Positions 9,930 through 20,854 are shown, counted from the first letter of the stretch. The stretch is DNA of 64,000 nt from Paenibacillus anaericanus (GCF_003994475.1 NZ_RZNY01000008.1:124001-188000); one strand, 5' to 3'. Made by a program: numbers and translations. Notes: generated by a model not told the origin, from the sequence alone.

Positions 9930-10808
9930 GTGGTGTTCAAAAATTTAACTTATAAGACGCAGCGTCGAATCATCATTGTAGCTTTTTCAATTATTCCTGT
10001 GGCCTTGCTAATTACATTTGCTTATTTACCGGTTTTCAACATGTTTAAGTACAGCTTCACAAACTGGAACGGATACAGTAAGACTTATGATCATGTCGGC
10101 CTTGAAAACTACAAAACGATATTTACGGATTCTAAATATTTTACTGTGTTTAAGGTCGCTTTGTACTATTTTGGAGCAACCTTTGTACAGATGGGGCTAG
10201 CTTTATATTTTGCTACAATTCTAAGTTTTAAGACTCGATTCAAGAACTTTTTTAAAGGGGTACTATTTTTCCCTTTTCTTATGAATGGTGTAGCTATCGG
10301 TTTTATTTTCCTCTTTTTCTTCAGAGCGGATGGCACTTTAGATACGGTATTACAATTTATTGGTCTTGGGGACTTCACGCAAGGTTGGCTCCTGAATCCA
10401 AAAATTATTAACATTTCACTATCTGGCGCTTCAGTTTGGAGATATATGGGGTTTAACTTCATTATATTCTTGGGCGCGATCTCATCGATCGGCAAAGATA
10501 TATACGAAGCTGCGGATATTGATGGTGCGAATCGTTGGCATCAATTTGTGCATATCATTATTCCTAGTATTCAAAAAATTCTACAGTTAAACCTGATCTT
10601 AGCTATTAGTGGTGCGATCAGTGCGTTTGACATTCCTTATATTATGACTAATGGCTCAAACGGCAGTAACACGTTCGTTATTCAAACTGTGACTACGGCC
10701 TTTAAATATAACAAATTAGGTATGGCTTCCGCCATGGCTGTGGTGCTGCTTATCATCGTCGTTCTTGTGACGGTACTTCAGAAGGCGCTGATCAAGGAGG
10801 ATAAATAA
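9930..10808 (+). CDS. Sugar ABC transporter permease (MalF/UgpA type)
   Basis: 292 residues with six predicted membrane segments and the EAA-type cytoplasmic loop (YEAADIDGANRWHQFVHIIIP) that docks the ATPase. It follows the binding-protein gene and overlaps closely with the second permease (1 base between stop and ATG). Start is GTG 9930 or GTG 9933; the GGAGG at 9920-9924 spaces slightly better with 9933. No ATPase gene is in the island, so a shared MsmX-type ATPase encoded elsewhere probably energises import. Confidence 0.9.
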   Translation: MVFKNLTYKTQRRIIIVAFSIIPVALLITFAYLPVFNMFKYSFTNWNGYSKTYDHVGLENYKTIFTDSKYFTVFKVALYYFGATFVQMGLALYFATILSFKTRFKNFFKGVLFFPFLMNGVAIGFIFLFFFRADGTLDTVLQFIGLGDFTQGWLLNPKIINISLSGASVWRYMGFNFIIFLGAISSIGKDIYEAADIDGANRWHQFVHIIIPSIQKILQLNLILAISGAISAFDIPYIMTNGSNGSNTFVIQTVTTAFKYNKLGMASAMAVVLLIIVVLVTVLQKALIKEDK

Positions 10809-10809
10809 C

Positions 10810-11643
10810 ATGTATAGACTGAAATATGCCACATCGGGTGTGTTTAAGTATATAACGTTGCTCCTAGGAGCATTCGTTGCGCTTGTACCGATTGTCGTCG
10901 TTCTGTTCGCCTCACTGAAGACAAACAAAGAATATGGGTCCACGGGTCCGCTGACTCCTCCTGAAAGTTGGACGAATTTCGCTAACTATACCAAGGCATT
11001 TGTAGAAGGAAAGATGTTGCTTGGATTCGGAAATACCGTATTTATTGTAGTTGTGTCAATCATTGGTGCATCATTGATTGGTTCTATGATCGCTTATGTA
11101 TTGAACCGTTTCAAATTCCGCGGGAGTAAATTGTTAATGGGGGCATTCTTACTGGCTACTTTAATCCCAAGTGTAACGACCCAAGTTGCTACATTTCGGA
11201 TCATCAATGCATTTCATTTGGTTGATACGCGTTTTGCTCCAATTCTTCTCTATCTCGGGACCGATATCATAGCCGTATATATTTTCTTGCAGTTTTTGGA
11301 CACGATCTCTGAATCTCTTGATGAATCTGCGATGTTAGATGGCGCCTCTTATTTCACGATTTATGGAAGAATTATTCTGCCATTGCTAGCCCCAGCGATA
11401 GTAACCGTCATCATTATTAAAGGTGTTAATGTTTACAATGACTTCTACACTCCTTTCCTTTACATGCCAAGTGAGGAGTTACAAGTAATCTCGACAGCCT
11501 TGTATAAATTTAAAGGTCCATATGGCTCACAATGGGAAGTCATTTGCGCGGCTATTATGATTACGATTGTTCCGATTCTAATTGCGTTCATATCATTACA
11601 AAAATATATATACAACGGATTTGCACAGGGTTCAGAAAAATAA
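10810..11643 (+). CDS. Sugar ABC transporter permease (MalG/UgpE type)
   Basis: 277 residues, six membrane segments, EAA-type loop LDESAMLDGASYFTIYGRII and the typical end in which a long helix precedes a short QKYIYNGFAQGS tail. Partner of the preceding permease; the two form the heterodimeric channel of the carbohydrate uptake-1 family. Translation is probably coupled to the upstream gene. Confidence 0.9.
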   Translation: MYRLKYATSGVFKYITLLLGAFVALVPIVVVLFASLKTNKEYGSTGPLTPPESWTNFANYTKAFVEGKMLLGFGNTVFIVVVSIIGASLIGSMIAYVLNRFKFRGSKLLMGAFLLATLIPSVTTQVATFRIINAFHLVDTRFAPILLYLGTDIIAVYIFLQFLDTISESLDESAMLDGASYFTIYGRIILPLLAPAIVTVIIIKGVNVYNDFYTPFLYMPSEELQVISTALYKFKGPYGSQWEVICAAIMITIVPILIAFISLQKYIYNGFAQGSEK

Positions 11644-11679
11644 AAATAATTACGTAATTTGCGGAAGGAGTTTTACATC

Positions 11680-12702
11680 ATGACAGAAGTGAAAATTATT
11701 GGAGAAAATCTACCGAATATGCCTTGGCAAAACAAACCGGAGAGCGCTGTGGGTCCCGTGTGGAGACATAGTGATAACCCGGTAATCAATAGAAACCCTG
11801 CTAAAGGGATCGCGCGCATATTCAATAGCGCTGTTGCCGCCTATGAAGATCGTTTTGTTGGTGTGTTCCGTGCAGAAACGATCAATGGCCGTCCTCATTT
11901 ACATATGGGCTGGAGTGACGATGCGCTGAACTGGAAAATTGAAGAGGAACGAATTGAATTTGTTAATGAAAAAGGGCAGCCATTCCAACCGAACTACGCG
12001 TATGATCCGCGATTAGTAAAGGTAGAAGGTACTTACTATATTATCTGGTGCACTGATTTCTACGGCGCAGCAATAGGTGTCGCAAAGACAGATGATTTCA
12101 GGACGTTTGTCCGTCTGGATAATCCATTCTTACCATTTAACCGTAATGGGGTACTCTTTCCGAGAAAGATTAATGATAATTTCGTGATGTTATCTCGTCC
12201 GAGTGACAGTGGGCATACGCCATTTGGCGATGTGTTTCTGAGTGAAAGTCCGGACTTTGTATATTGGGGTAAACATCGTCACGTCATGACCAAAGGTGGT
12301 CAAGGCTGGTGGCAATCTGTCAAAATTGGCGGCGGTCCGGCCCCGATCGAAACGACAGAGGGCTGGTTGATGTTCTACCATGGTGTAACTGGAACATGCA
12401 ACGGATTTGTGTACAGTATGGGGGCGGTGATTCTTGATCTGGAAGAACCATCGAAGGTCAAATACCGCTCTAGTACCTACGTATTAACACCGGAAGAATG
12501 GTATGAAGAGAGAGGGTTTGTAAATAACGTGGTGTTCCCATGCTCAACACTTTTTGATGCGGAGAGTGGCAGAATCGCAATTTACTACGGAGCGGCAGAT
12601 ACCTATGTTGGAGTAGCTTATACGACAGTGCAAGAAATCGTGGACTATGTGATTGAGACGAATGAAGTAGTGGCTGATGACGCGGAAATTGGTATTATCT
12701 AA
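11680..12702 (+). CDS. Beta-1,4-mannooligosaccharide phosphorylase (GH130)
   Basis: 340 residues from ATG 11680, preceded by GGAAGGAG at 11663-11670. It belongs to GH130 but differs from the first phosphorylase and resembles subfamily 2 enzymes that remove mannose from mannooligosaccharides using phosphate (FNSAVAAYEDRFVGVFRAET, NYAYDPRLV with the catalytic Asp, GGQGWWQSVKIGGGPAPIET, MFYHGV, IYYGAADTYVGVAYTT). Product is mannose-1-phosphate and a shortened oligosaccharide. It sits directly after the importer genes, so imported oligomers meet it in the cytoplasm. Confidence 0.9.
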   Translation: MTEVKIIGENLPNMPWQNKPESAVGPVWRHSDNPVINRNPAKGIARIFNSAVAAYEDRFVGVFRAETINGRPHLHMGWSDDALNWKIEEERIEFVNEKGQPFQPNYAYDPRLVKVEGTYYIIWCTDFYGAAIGVAKTDDFRTFVRLDNPFLPFNRNGVLFPRKINDNFVMLSRPSDSGHTPFGDVFLSESPDFVYWGKHRHVMTKGGQGWWQSVKIGGGPAPIETTEGWLMFYHGVTGTCNGFVYSMGAVILDLEEPSKVKYRSSTYVLTPEEWYEERGFVNNVVFPCSTLFDAESGRIAIYYGAADTYVGVAYTTVQEIVDYVIETNEVVADDAEIGII

Positions 12703-12737
12703 TTCGCAATAAAGTGTAGACATAAATATTCAAAATA

Positions 12738-12772
12738 AAAACGGATTATATCTTGCGATTAATCCGTTTTTG
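12738..12772 (+). terminator. Terminator or attenuator hairpin between GH130 and CE7 genes
   Basis: AAAACGGATTA and TAATCCGTTTT form an 11-bp stem with an 11-base loop followed by a T-rich stretch. It lies only about 10 bases before the ribosome binding site of the next gene, so it may reduce rather than stop transcription into the CE7 gene. Confidence 0.65.
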
Positions 12773-12792
12773 TTTATTTAGGAGGAATGAAG

Positions 12793-13752
12793 TTGGCTAA
12801 CGATATGACTTTAGCAGAACTGAAGAAATACAGTGGTAGCAGTCCTAGACCGGATTATTACAATGCATATTGGGAGAAGGCTTTACAAGAGTTAGATGGA
12901 GTGTCATTAGAATACGAGTTAGTGCCTGCTGATTTCAAGAGTGAACATGCAGAGTGTTACCATTTGTACTTTACCGGCGTCGGTGGAGCGAGAATACACG
13001 CTAAATATGTTAAACCTAGCATAATCAAAGAGAAAGGACCTGGAATGGCTTACTTCCACGGCTATGCCTGTGATAGTGGAGATTGGATAGATAAAGTGAC
13101 CTTTGCTGCACATGGTATTTCGGTACTTGCAATGGATTGCCGTGGCCAAGGCGGCCTTTCGGAAGATAACCTGACCGTTCAGGGAACGACGATTCGTGGG
13201 CATATTATTCGCGGTGTGGATGACCCTGATCCTGATAAATTGTATTTCAGGAATGTATTTCTTGATACCGTACAGACCGTTAGAATTCTGATGTCCATGG
13301 AACACATTGATCCAGAACGAATCGGAGTACATGGTCTCTCTCAAGGTGGGGCATTAACGATCGCTTGTGCTGGACTAGAACCACGTGTGAAGCTAGCGAT
13401 TCCTGTTTATCCATTTTTGTCTGATTATCGCAGGGCTTGGGAACTCGATATCACAACATCTGCTTACGAAGAATTGTCCTATTATTTCCGTTTCTTCGAT
13501 CCACATCATCATCGCGAGGATGAATTGTTCAATAAGCTCGGACTAATTGATATTCAGAATTTGGCAGATCGTATTCAAGCTAAAGTCCTGTTTGTAACAG
13601 GTTTATCTGACACAGTCTGTCCGCCGTCCACTCAGTTTGCAGCTTATAACAAAATCACATCCGATAAGGAGTTACTCGTTTATTACGAGTATGGTCATGA
13701 GTATTTGCCTCGTCTAAGCGATCGCACATTACAAGAGTTTCTGAAACTGTAA
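12793..13752 (+). CDS. Acetyl esterase/deacetylase, CE7 (AXE1) family
   Basis: About 320 residues. CE7 enzymes remove acetyl groups from small sugars and oligosaccharides in the cytoplasm; here the likely substrate is acetylated manno-oligosaccharide. Visible family motifs are RGQGG, the serine nucleophile in HGLSQGGA, the Asp region FVTGLSDTVCPPST and the catalytic His in YGHEY. There is no signal peptide. GGAGG at 12781-12785 is seven bases from TTG 12793 but only one base from ATG 12787, so I prefer TTG. Confidence 0.88.
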   Translation: MANDMTLAELKKYSGSSPRPDYYNAYWEKALQELDGVSLEYELVPADFKSEHAECYHLYFTGVGGARIHAKYVKPSIIKEKGPGMAYFHGYACDSGDWIDKVTFAAHGISVLAMDCRGQGGLSEDNLTVQGTTIRGHIIRGVDDPDPDKLYFRNVFLDTVQTVRILMSMEHIDPERIGVHGLSQGGALTIACAGLEPRVKLAIPVYPFLSDYRRAWELDITTSAYEELSYYFRFFDPHHHREDELFNKLGLIDIQNLADRIQAKVLFVTGLSDTVCPPSTQFAAYNKITSDKELLVYYEYGHEYLPRLSDRTLQEFLKL

Positions 13753-13819
13753 GAATAGTTCACCGTTCTTCTAAATCGGCTTCACGTACAAGTCTATTTA
13801 AAAGGAGATAATTAATTGT

Positions 13820-15895
13820 ATGAACAATCTGGTGCAAGCGACGAATGAAAAGACATCATGGCTCCGAAACATGGGTTTTAATCCTTCAAAATCGGTAGGT
13901 GCTCGTTTGTTTGTCATTTTTTTTATGGCGACTATGATCTTTGTACTAAGTCTAGGGATTGTATCGTACGAGATGTCAAAGAACACGATCCAGAAAAATG
14001 CCCAGCTAACCACGCAACAAACCGTAAGCTTAACAGCAGAGAAGTTGGAACTTTTATTGCAGCGTTATGAGGATTCTCTTCAGCAGTCACTGTTTACCAG
14101 TGAACTTCAGGATATGGTCAGGCAAGCCTCGTTAGAGAGTACAGATAGTCGTCAGCAAATTGTTCTCAAGCAAAAAATATCTGCTGAATTAGGTAATTGG
14201 GTATTTGCTAATCCAGGAGTTCTCGCTGCATATATCATTCCCAAAAACGATGTCATGGCCAATGTGGTTTCAGGAACAGAAGCCGAAGGGTTTCTGAACG
14301 GAGTTAAAGATAGTGAATGGTATGAAACGTTGATGCAAACGAAAAAATCTACATGGATGGCAGGAGAGAAAAGTGATGAGTCCAATTCATCATCTGTATT
14401 TCGTTTAGCTAAAACGCTGGCGAATACAGGCATCCCATATACTATTGTGGTGGATATAAGAGCATCTATAATGACGGATGAGTTAAAAAAGGTGGATTTG
14501 GGCGATCAATCACTTCTTCAATTGGTCACTCCTGATAAACAGATAATCGCTTCCTCAGATGATACAGAGCAATTTAATTCGGAAGACATCTTTAAAGGGG
14601 ACGAATTACTGAATAGCCAAGGGAGTATCAAGAGCAACCATACAAACGGAAATGAAGTTCTAACTGTATACAGTACACTCAATCTCACGAATTGGAGACT
14701 GGTCAGTGTTGTACCTGTTGCCTATCTAGTACGCGATGTCAGCAAAATACTCTCAACTACATATTTTACGGCCGGGATCGTCGCTCTTATCGCTTTGCTT
14801 ATCGGGATTTGGATGGCTAGAACGATCGCCGATCCACTTAAAACCATGCAGAGTCTGATGCAAAAAGCGGCGAAAGGGAACCTGAATGTCAGAATGCAGA
14901 AGCGGGGCCTGGACGAGATTGGTCAGTTATCATCTTCGTTCAACGACATGATGGAGCAAATTACTTCATTAGTTGAACAGACGAATCAAACGGCCCATGA
15001 AGTATTGGAGTCAGCTGGGGAACTTAGTGATGCATCAAGAAAAACGGCCCTATCTGCCAAAGAAATTGCGACGGCGACGGAGGAAATTGCGATCGGAGCT
15101 ACGAATCTGGCTCAAGAAGCCGATCGCGGGAGCGAACTCACGGATCAAATCTCTAACGAAATGGAACGGGTAAACGCGGCTAATATTGAGATGAGGGAGG
15201 CTGCTAATTTGGTCGGGAGATCCAGTGAACGGGGAATAGTCCAACTAGATAAATTACTTGAGAAAACAAATATCACAGAACACTCAACCGGAATATTGTT
15301 AGGAAAAGTGAATGCACTGAATGAGACGGTTTCATCTGTCATGAAGATACTTGAAGTCATGCAGAATATTACGAAGCAAACAAATATCTTATCGTTGAAT
15401 GCTACGATCGAGGCAGCTAGAGCTGGGACTGCCGGCAAAGGATTCAGGGTAGTTGCAGACGAGATTCGCGGGTTAGCAGAACAATCTAGACAATCAATCG
15501 ATATGGTTGGCCAAATTACCGATGGCATTATGAGTGAAATGAAAGACACGGTCACTGTACTATCCGAAGTATTGCCACTCTACGGACAGCAAGTGAATGC
15601 AGTGAAAGATACGAACGAAATTTTTATTTCAGTACAGGGGCAAATGGATAGCTTCCTTAATCGGCTAGAAACCATTACTACATCAATCGAAGGATTGAAC
15701 GAATCTCAGACCGTATTATCAGAAGCAATGAACAATGTTAGTACAATCGCCGAACAGTCGTCAGCGACATCACAGGAGGTAGCTTCACTTAGTGGGGAAC
15801 AGGAGAACGTTAGTGAGTTGCTAGTGGAACTATCCGGTAAATTAGAGAATGCCTCCACCAGGCTGAAAGAAAAGTTGAAAATGTTCACGTTGTAA
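13820..15895 (+). CDS. Methyl-accepting chemotaxis protein
   Basis: 691 residues. Order: cytoplasmic N-terminus, membrane segment (about 28-52), extracellular Cache-like sensor (about 60-300), second membrane segment (about 312-335, [18 protein letters not shown]), HAMP domain with the conserved P of ADPLKTMQ, and the C-terminal signalling coiled coil with the invariant hairpin region ([32 protein letters not shown]). It lies at the end of the sugar-uptake operon and before the mannanase, so it may sense mannan-derived sugars; that link is inference. Confidence 0.92.
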   Translation: MNNLVQATNEKTSWLRNMGFNPSKSVGARLFVIFFMATMIFVLSLGIVSYEMSKNTIQKNAQLTTQQTVSLTAEKLELLLQRYEDSLQQSLFTSELQDMVRQASLESTDSRQQIVLKQKISAELGNWVFANPGVLAAYIIPKNDVMANVVSGTEAEGFLNGVKDSEWYETLMQTKKSTWMAGEKSDESNSSSVFRLAKTLANTGIPYTIVVDIRASIMTDELKKVDLGDQSLLQLVTPDKQIIASSDDTEQFNSEDIFKGDELLNSQGSIKSNHTNGNEVLTVYSTLNLTNWRLVSVVPVAYLVRDVSKILSTTYFTAGIVALIALLIGIWMARTIADPLKTMQSLMQKAAKGNLNVRMQKRGLDEIGQLSSSFNDMMEQITSLVEQTNQTAHEVLESAGELSDASRKTALSAKEIATATEEIAIGATNLAQEADRGSELTDQISNEMERVNAANIEMREAANLVGRSSERGIVQLDKLLEKTNITEHSTGILLGKVNALNETVSSVMKILEVMQNITKQTNILSLNATIEAARAGTAGKGFRVVADEIRGLAEQSRQSIDMVGQITDGIMSEMKDTVTVLSEVLPLYGQQVNAVKDTNEIFISVQGQMDSFLNRLETITTSIEGLNESQTVLSEAMNNVSTIAEQSSATSQEVASLSGEQENVSELLVELSGKLENASTRLKEKLKMFTL

Positions 15896-16030
15896 CTCGA
15901 AATATGTGCATTACATGGTTACTAGAATACATCAATTCCCCTATACAAATTATGGTTGGAATTAACATCCATTATTTGTTAAATGTAAGGGGGTTTATAT
16001 AGATGTGTACTTAACTAATATTCGAGGGGG

Positions 16031-19000
16031 ATGAAAATGAGATTTGCAAAAAAGAGTATTAGCATTTTTCTAACGTTAATTCTATTATGTTTGGCTGCAA
16101 TTCCAAGTTTAGGCGCATCCGCAGCGTCTTCAAATCAAGGGCTCTCTAAGACGCATTGGGCTCAGGACAGTATCGACAAATGGGTGGGCGAGGGTATTGT
16201 TCAGGGTTATCCTGATGGTTCATTCCACCCTAACGATCAAGTGAGTAGAGCTGAAATGGTTACGATCATTAACAAAATGTTTGGTTATGATATGAAATCG
16301 GAAGAAGGCTTCTCTGATGTAGCTAATGGTGTTTGGTACTATGATGCCTTTTCTATTGCCAAACAGGCTGGATATTATCAAGGGTATCCTGGAAATTTGG
16401 CTAAAGCTTCTAGTTCCTTAACAAGACAAGATGCCGTTACCATAATTTCGAAAGCGCTATCATTGGAGTCGGGGGATAAAGGTAAAGCTACCTCTTTCTC
16501 TGACGCTTCATCTATTAGTTCTTATGCTCTTGAAGCTGTTGCTGCTCTAGGTGATGTGGTGAAAGGTTATCCTGATGGTACTTTCCGCCCAAATCAAACG
16601 ATTACAAGGGCTGAACTGATGAAAGTGATGGATCTATTGTTGCCGGGATTCTTCTCCTCGGTGGGAACCGTTACTGGGGGTCAGATCAATAATCATGCCA
16701 TCATCAATCAAGAAGATATTATACTCAAGGACACTGTAATCTCCGGTAATTTATACCTGGCAGCAGGTATAGGTGAGGGTAACGTAACGCTGGATAATGT
16801 GACGGTACTAGGAACAACGTTCATTTCCGGCGGTGGAGAGCATTCTATCAAGATCAATAACTCCAAATTGACGAAAGTTGTCGTCAATCGTCTTGCGGGT
16901 AAAGTTCGTGTAGTGGTTTCGGGAACTACTACGATGGACCAGGTTGTAGTTGATAGTGCGTCTATTCTTGTACTTGAAAGAGGTGCATCAATTAGTAGTA
17001 TTCAGTTGAATGCCCCAGCTTCATTACTTATAGCAGACGGTACCACGATTACAAGCGTAGTTATCGGAAGTGAAGCAAGTGGGACAACGATCGATGGTGA
17101 GGGGAGTATCACCAGCTTAACCGTTTTAGTTGACGGGGTGAAGGTCAATGGGCAATTAATACCGCCTAATACAACAGTTACTATTAATAAGGGTAAGGTT
17201 CAATCGATTGTCTCGTCAGATAATGGAACCGCGGTGATTGGTAACGCGGGTAGTGGATCTGGAGGGGGATCAGACAACTCAGGTGGTGGCACAGTGAGCC
17301 CTAGCATCAATCTAGTAGATTCGCAGGCTACTGCAGAGACTAAATCTTTGTTCAGTTATCTGAATGAAGTCCGTGGTAAAAGTGTTCTGTTTGGTCACCA
17401 ACATGACACGACAGTATCCTTTGCCGGAAAAGATGCTCAAGGTAAAGTGATTTCGGATGTGAAAAATTCCGTTGGTGATTATCCAGCCGTATTTGGTTGG
17501 GATACGCTCAGTTTGGATGGACACGAGAACCCACCAGGCGTATCTGGTAATTATGAAGCTAGTCGTAAAGGTCTTTCGGCCGCGATGAAGGAAGCGTATG
17601 ACCTTGGTGGAATTGTCACTTTAAGTACGCATCCTTACAACCCTGTAACTGGCGGCGATTTTAAAGATACTTCTAATACTGAAGGTGCCACTCAGTCCGT
17701 TGTTACACGTATTTTACCAGGTGGGGATAAGAACAGTGAGTTCAAACAATATTTGGACCGCATTGCGAGCTTTGCAAATCAGTTAAAGGATGATAACGGT
17801 AAGCTTATACCTGTATTATTCCGTCCTTTTCATGAACAAAATGGTGGATGGTTTTGGTGGGGAGCTTCAACAACTACCAAAAGCGAATATATTGAGCTGT
17901 ACAGATATACAGTGGAGTATTTAAGAGATACTAAGGGAGTGCGCAACTTTTTATACGTATACTCTCCAAATGGAACTTTTAACGGAAATGAGAATGAGTA
18001 CTTAACCACCTATCCTGGCGATTATTACGTAGATATCCTTGGGATGGATCAATACGATAACAAGGAAAATGCCGGGAGTGAGGGATTCCTGAACGGTCTT
18101 GTTAAAGACTTGAAAATGATCTCCAAGCTTGCTGATCGTAAAGGGAAAATTGCTACCTTATCTGAATATGGATACAGTGCAGCAGGTATGAAAACAACGG
18201 GAAACAATGAAAAAGAATGGTTTACAAAAATATTGAAGGCGATTCAAAATGATCCTGATGCAAGAAGAATAGCCTATATGTTGACTTGGGCGAACTTTGG
18301 CGAAGGCAATAATTTATATGTGCCATATCACAATGCAGCGACATTAGGTGATCATGAACTTCTTCCAGACTTCATTAACTTCTATAAAGATCCTTACTCA
18401 GCGTTTGCAAGTGAAGTCAAGGGTCAGAATGTATACAATCGTCAGGTTACGGTATCTACAAAACAACCATTTATGCATATCGTATCACCGACTAACATTG
18501 GTACGGTAACGGAGTCAACTACTATCATTCGGACCAAAGTGCAGAATGTAGTACCGACTAAGGTTACTTACACCGTTAGTGGTTCAACGACAACTGAGAT
18601 TGAAATGACATTAGATAGTGATGGATATTACTCGGCGCCATGGACACCGGAGGCGAGTCAAAACGGGAAGACAGCAGATATTACAGTGCGAACTTATACG
18701 GGAAAAACTACTTTAGAACAAAGCATATCGGTATTTGTCAAAGTTGGGGAATTGTTGATCAAACAGCTTGCATTTGATACACCTGAGAGTATCACTCAGA
18801 TACAGAACAATGGAACTTATCCATCAACAATCCAAATGGAGCTGGGGCATTCGGTTGTCGATGGTAATGGCAAGCTGGAGATTGGGGTCTCGGACGGCTT
18901 GGTAGCAAGTGATACATGGCAAGAACTGAAGCTAGAATTGAAGGCAGAAGCGTTAGCGGGAGTTGATCTAGCTGAGGTTACGCGGGTTAAATTTAATGCG

Positions 19001-20854
19001 CTAATCCCTGTTGCTGCGCAGAATGATGATAATAACGCTGCAATCCGCGCTGTTGTGATGCTGCCTGATGATTGGGATGGGAAATACGGAATGGACACTA
19101 CGTATAAATCATTGTCTGACCTTGAACAGGTAGTGATTGAAGGAGTCCAATATTACAAATATGAAATTGCAATTGAACTGGATAACCCAGAGAAATCAGC
19201 AGAAGCTACGGGGTTAGCGATTTCATTAGTTGGTAGTGGATTGGTTTCCCAAGATGGCTTGTCCATCTATATCGATGATGTTAGCCTGTATAGTACTTTT
19301 ACAGCTCCAGTGGTTGACGTTTCTCTTGTTGATGATTTTGAGTCTTATGATGGAAGTAACGATGCATTAGTGGCGAAGTATCCAAAAGCAGGTGGAGATG
19401 ATGTCAGCGTAGCGTTGAACGAGGAATATAAAGGCGCTGGCGATTATGGTATGAAGCTGCAATACGACTTAAGTACAGCGGGATATACGGGGATCGGAAA
19501 AAGCCTAGGCTCCGTGAACTGGTCAGATTATAATGGTCTCCAATTATGGGTTGATTCTGACGGATTATCCTATGCAAAGGATGGTCAAAGTTTAAAATTG
19601 GTTATACAAATTGTCATGAACGGCAGCTATTATGAGGCATATCCAGATTTGAATCCTAACAGCTCTGGAGAGTTAACTATTCCTTTTAGTGAGTTTGTAG
19701 TTAACCATGGTTCCGGTGGACCAATCAATAAAGACAGTCTCAAAAAGGTGCAGAGTTTTAATATCTATGTGAATTCGATGGATGGTAGTGGGCATAAGGG
19801 TTCGTTGTATCTCGATGAGATTCGTGCGATGTACGACAGTTCTCTTCCTGTAGTCCCAGACAATGGTGAAGGATCAGAAGGACCTGGGCATGCGCCGGGT
19901 GTTCTTTATGAATTCAAATCTATCGTAGATATTGCGGGCTGGAAGATCGAGAGTAATACAGCCAAAGCACAAGCTCCAACGTATGCAGATTCAGAACAGG
20001 TGCTAAGTACTTCATTTGCTTTGGAAAATACGGGTGAGAATGTGGATGGAGTTTCAAATGAAGCATTTGAACTAGTTGTGTATCCGTCGAGTTTGGATTT
20101 GTCAGGACTCGACAGTATCAGTGCGCAAATTAAATTGACCAAGGGCACAGCGAAGGCACGTCTATTCTTTAAGTCCGGATCAGCTTGGAAATGGCATGAT
20201 AGTGGTACTTTGTTAGAAATTGGTTCCAACGGATATACAACAGTGACTATTCCCTTGAGTGCTCTTGAATCAAAAGATCTCAAAGACATAGGAGCCATTG
20301 GAATTAAAATCGAAGCTATCTCCAACGATGGGGGTACAGCGGAGTTGTATTTAAAAGATGTTACTTTAGCTGGGGTTACCCCGGTTACTCCAGTCGTTAA
20401 GTACGATTTTGAAACTGATGCTGAAGGGTGGACAGCAACTTCGGGCTCTACAGCCACACAAGCTGTGTATACAGAAGGCGGAGTATCATCAAATGTCTTG
20501 AAGGTGGATTTCTCTTGGAAAGCAAGTGATGTTGATCCTTGGATTGCAGCTTCTAAAGTCGCTAATTTGGATCTTAGTGGTTTCTCCAAACTCAGTGCTA
20601 AGGTGAAGATTGTATCCGATGTTTCGAACGTTCAAGCTAAGGTGTTTATTAAGATGACGGAAGCTTGGACTTGGAATGCTACCGACTCAGCTATCACGGA
20701 TGAAGAGGGATTCACACTTTTTGAGATTGACCTTACGAAATTTAAGGTAGAAGATCTAAAAATCGTTAAAGAGATAGGAATTCAGTTCGTTACTCCAAAC
20801 GGAACGGAAGGAACCGCTACAGGGTATATTGACGAAGTTTGGGCGACGAAGTAA
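16031..20854 (+). CDS. S-layer-anchored multidomain beta-mannanase, GH26
   Basis: 1607 residues. Order: signal peptide (1-33, ends GASAA); three SLH repeats (about 38-204, e.g. GYPDGSFHPNDQVSRAEM) for cell-wall attachment; a repetitive beta-rich stalk (about 215-400); a Gly/Ser linker (about 410-425); GH26 catalytic domain (about 425-800) with acid/base Glu602 in RPFHEQNGGWFWWG and nucleophile Glu712 in LSEYGYSAAG; then beta-sandwich modules at about 905-1090 (CBM27-like), 1099-1268 (CBM11/CIA30-like), 1290-1447 and 1455-1607 (two related CBM23-like modules, each with a W(T/K)W or AWKWH-type core). Module family names are from memory of the folds; the GH26 and SLH calls are firm. It should cut mannan at the cell surface and supply the import system. 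Confidence 0.92.
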   Translation: MKMRFAKKSISIFLTLILLCLAAIPSLGASAASSNQGLSKTHWAQDSIDKWVGEGIVQGYPDGSFHPNDQVSRAEMVTIINKMFGYDMKSEEGFSDVANGVWYYDAFSIAKQAGYYQGYPGNLAKASSSLTRQDAVTIISKALSLESGDKGKATSFSDASSISSYALEAVAALGDVVKGYPDGTFRPNQTITRAELMKVMDLLLPGFFSSVGTVTGGQINNHAIINQEDIILKDTVISGNLYLAAGIGEGNVTLDNVTVLGTTFISGGGEHSIKINNSKLTKVVVNRLAGKVRVVVSGTTTMDQVVVDSASILVLERGASISSIQLNAPASLLIADGTTITSVVIGSEASGTTIDGEGSITSLTVLVDGVKVNGQLIPPNTTVTINKGKVQSIVSSDNGTAVIGNAGSGSGGGSDNSGGGTVSPSINLVDSQATAETKSLFSYLNEVRGKSVLFGHQHDTTVSFAGKDAQGKVISDVKNSVGDYPAVFGWDTLSLDGHENPPGVSGNYEASRKGLSAAMKEAYDLGGIVTLSTHPYNPVTGGDFKDTSNTEGATQSVVTRILPGGDKNSEFKQYLDRIASFANQLKDDNGKLIPVLFRPFHEQNGGWFWWGASTTTKSEYIELYRYTVEYLRDTKGVRNFLYVYSPNGTFNGNENEYLTTYPGDYYVDILGMDQYDNKENAGSEGFLNGLVKDLKMISKLADRKGKIATLSEYGYSAAGMKTTGNNEKEWFTKILKAIQNDPDARRIAYMLTWANFGEGNNLYVPYHNAATLGDHELLPDFINFYKDPYSAFASEVKGQNVYNRQVTVSTKQPFMHIVSPTNIGTVTESTTIIRTKVQNVVPTKVTYTVSGSTTTEIEMTLDSDGYYSAPWTPEASQNGKTADITVRTYTGKTTLEQSISVFVKVGELLIKQLAFDTPESITQIQNNGTYPSTIQMELGHSVVDGNGKLEIGVSDGLVASDTWQELKLELKAEALAGVDLAEVTRVKFNALIPVAAQNDDNNAAIRAVVMLPDDWDGKYGMDTTYKSLSDLEQVVIEGVQYYKYEIAIELDNPEKSAEATGLAISLVGSGLVSQDGLSIYIDDVSLYSTFTAPVVDVSLVDDFESYDGSNDALVAKYPKAGGDDVSVALNEEYKGAGDYGMKLQYDLSTAGYTGIGKSLGSVNWSDYNGLQLWVDSDGLSYAKDGQSLKLVIQIVMNGSYYEAYPDLNPNSSGELTIPFSEFVVNHGSGGPINKDSLKKVQSFNIYVNSMDGSGHKGSLYLDEIRAMYDSSLPVVPDNGEGSEGPGHAPGVLYEFKSIVDIAGWKIESNTAKAQAPTYADSEQVLSTSFALENTGENVDGVSNEAFELVVYPSSLDLSGLDSISAQIKLTKGTAKARLFFKSGSAWKWHDSGTLLEIGSNGYTTVTIPLSALESKDLKDIGAIGIKIEAISNDGGTAELYLKDVTLAGVTPVTPVVKYDFETDAEGWTATSGSTATQAVYTEGGVSSNVLKVDFSWKASDVDPWIAASKVANLDLSGFSKLSAKVKIVSDVSNVQAKVFIKMTEAWTWNATDSAITDEEGFTLFEIDLTKFKVEDLKIVKEIGIQFVTPNGTEGTATGYIDEVWATK

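Noticed and set aside
19906..20589. 227-codon minus-strand ORF inside the GH26 gene
   Set aside because: Antisense shadow of a long Ser/Ala-rich coding region with clear domains on the + strand.
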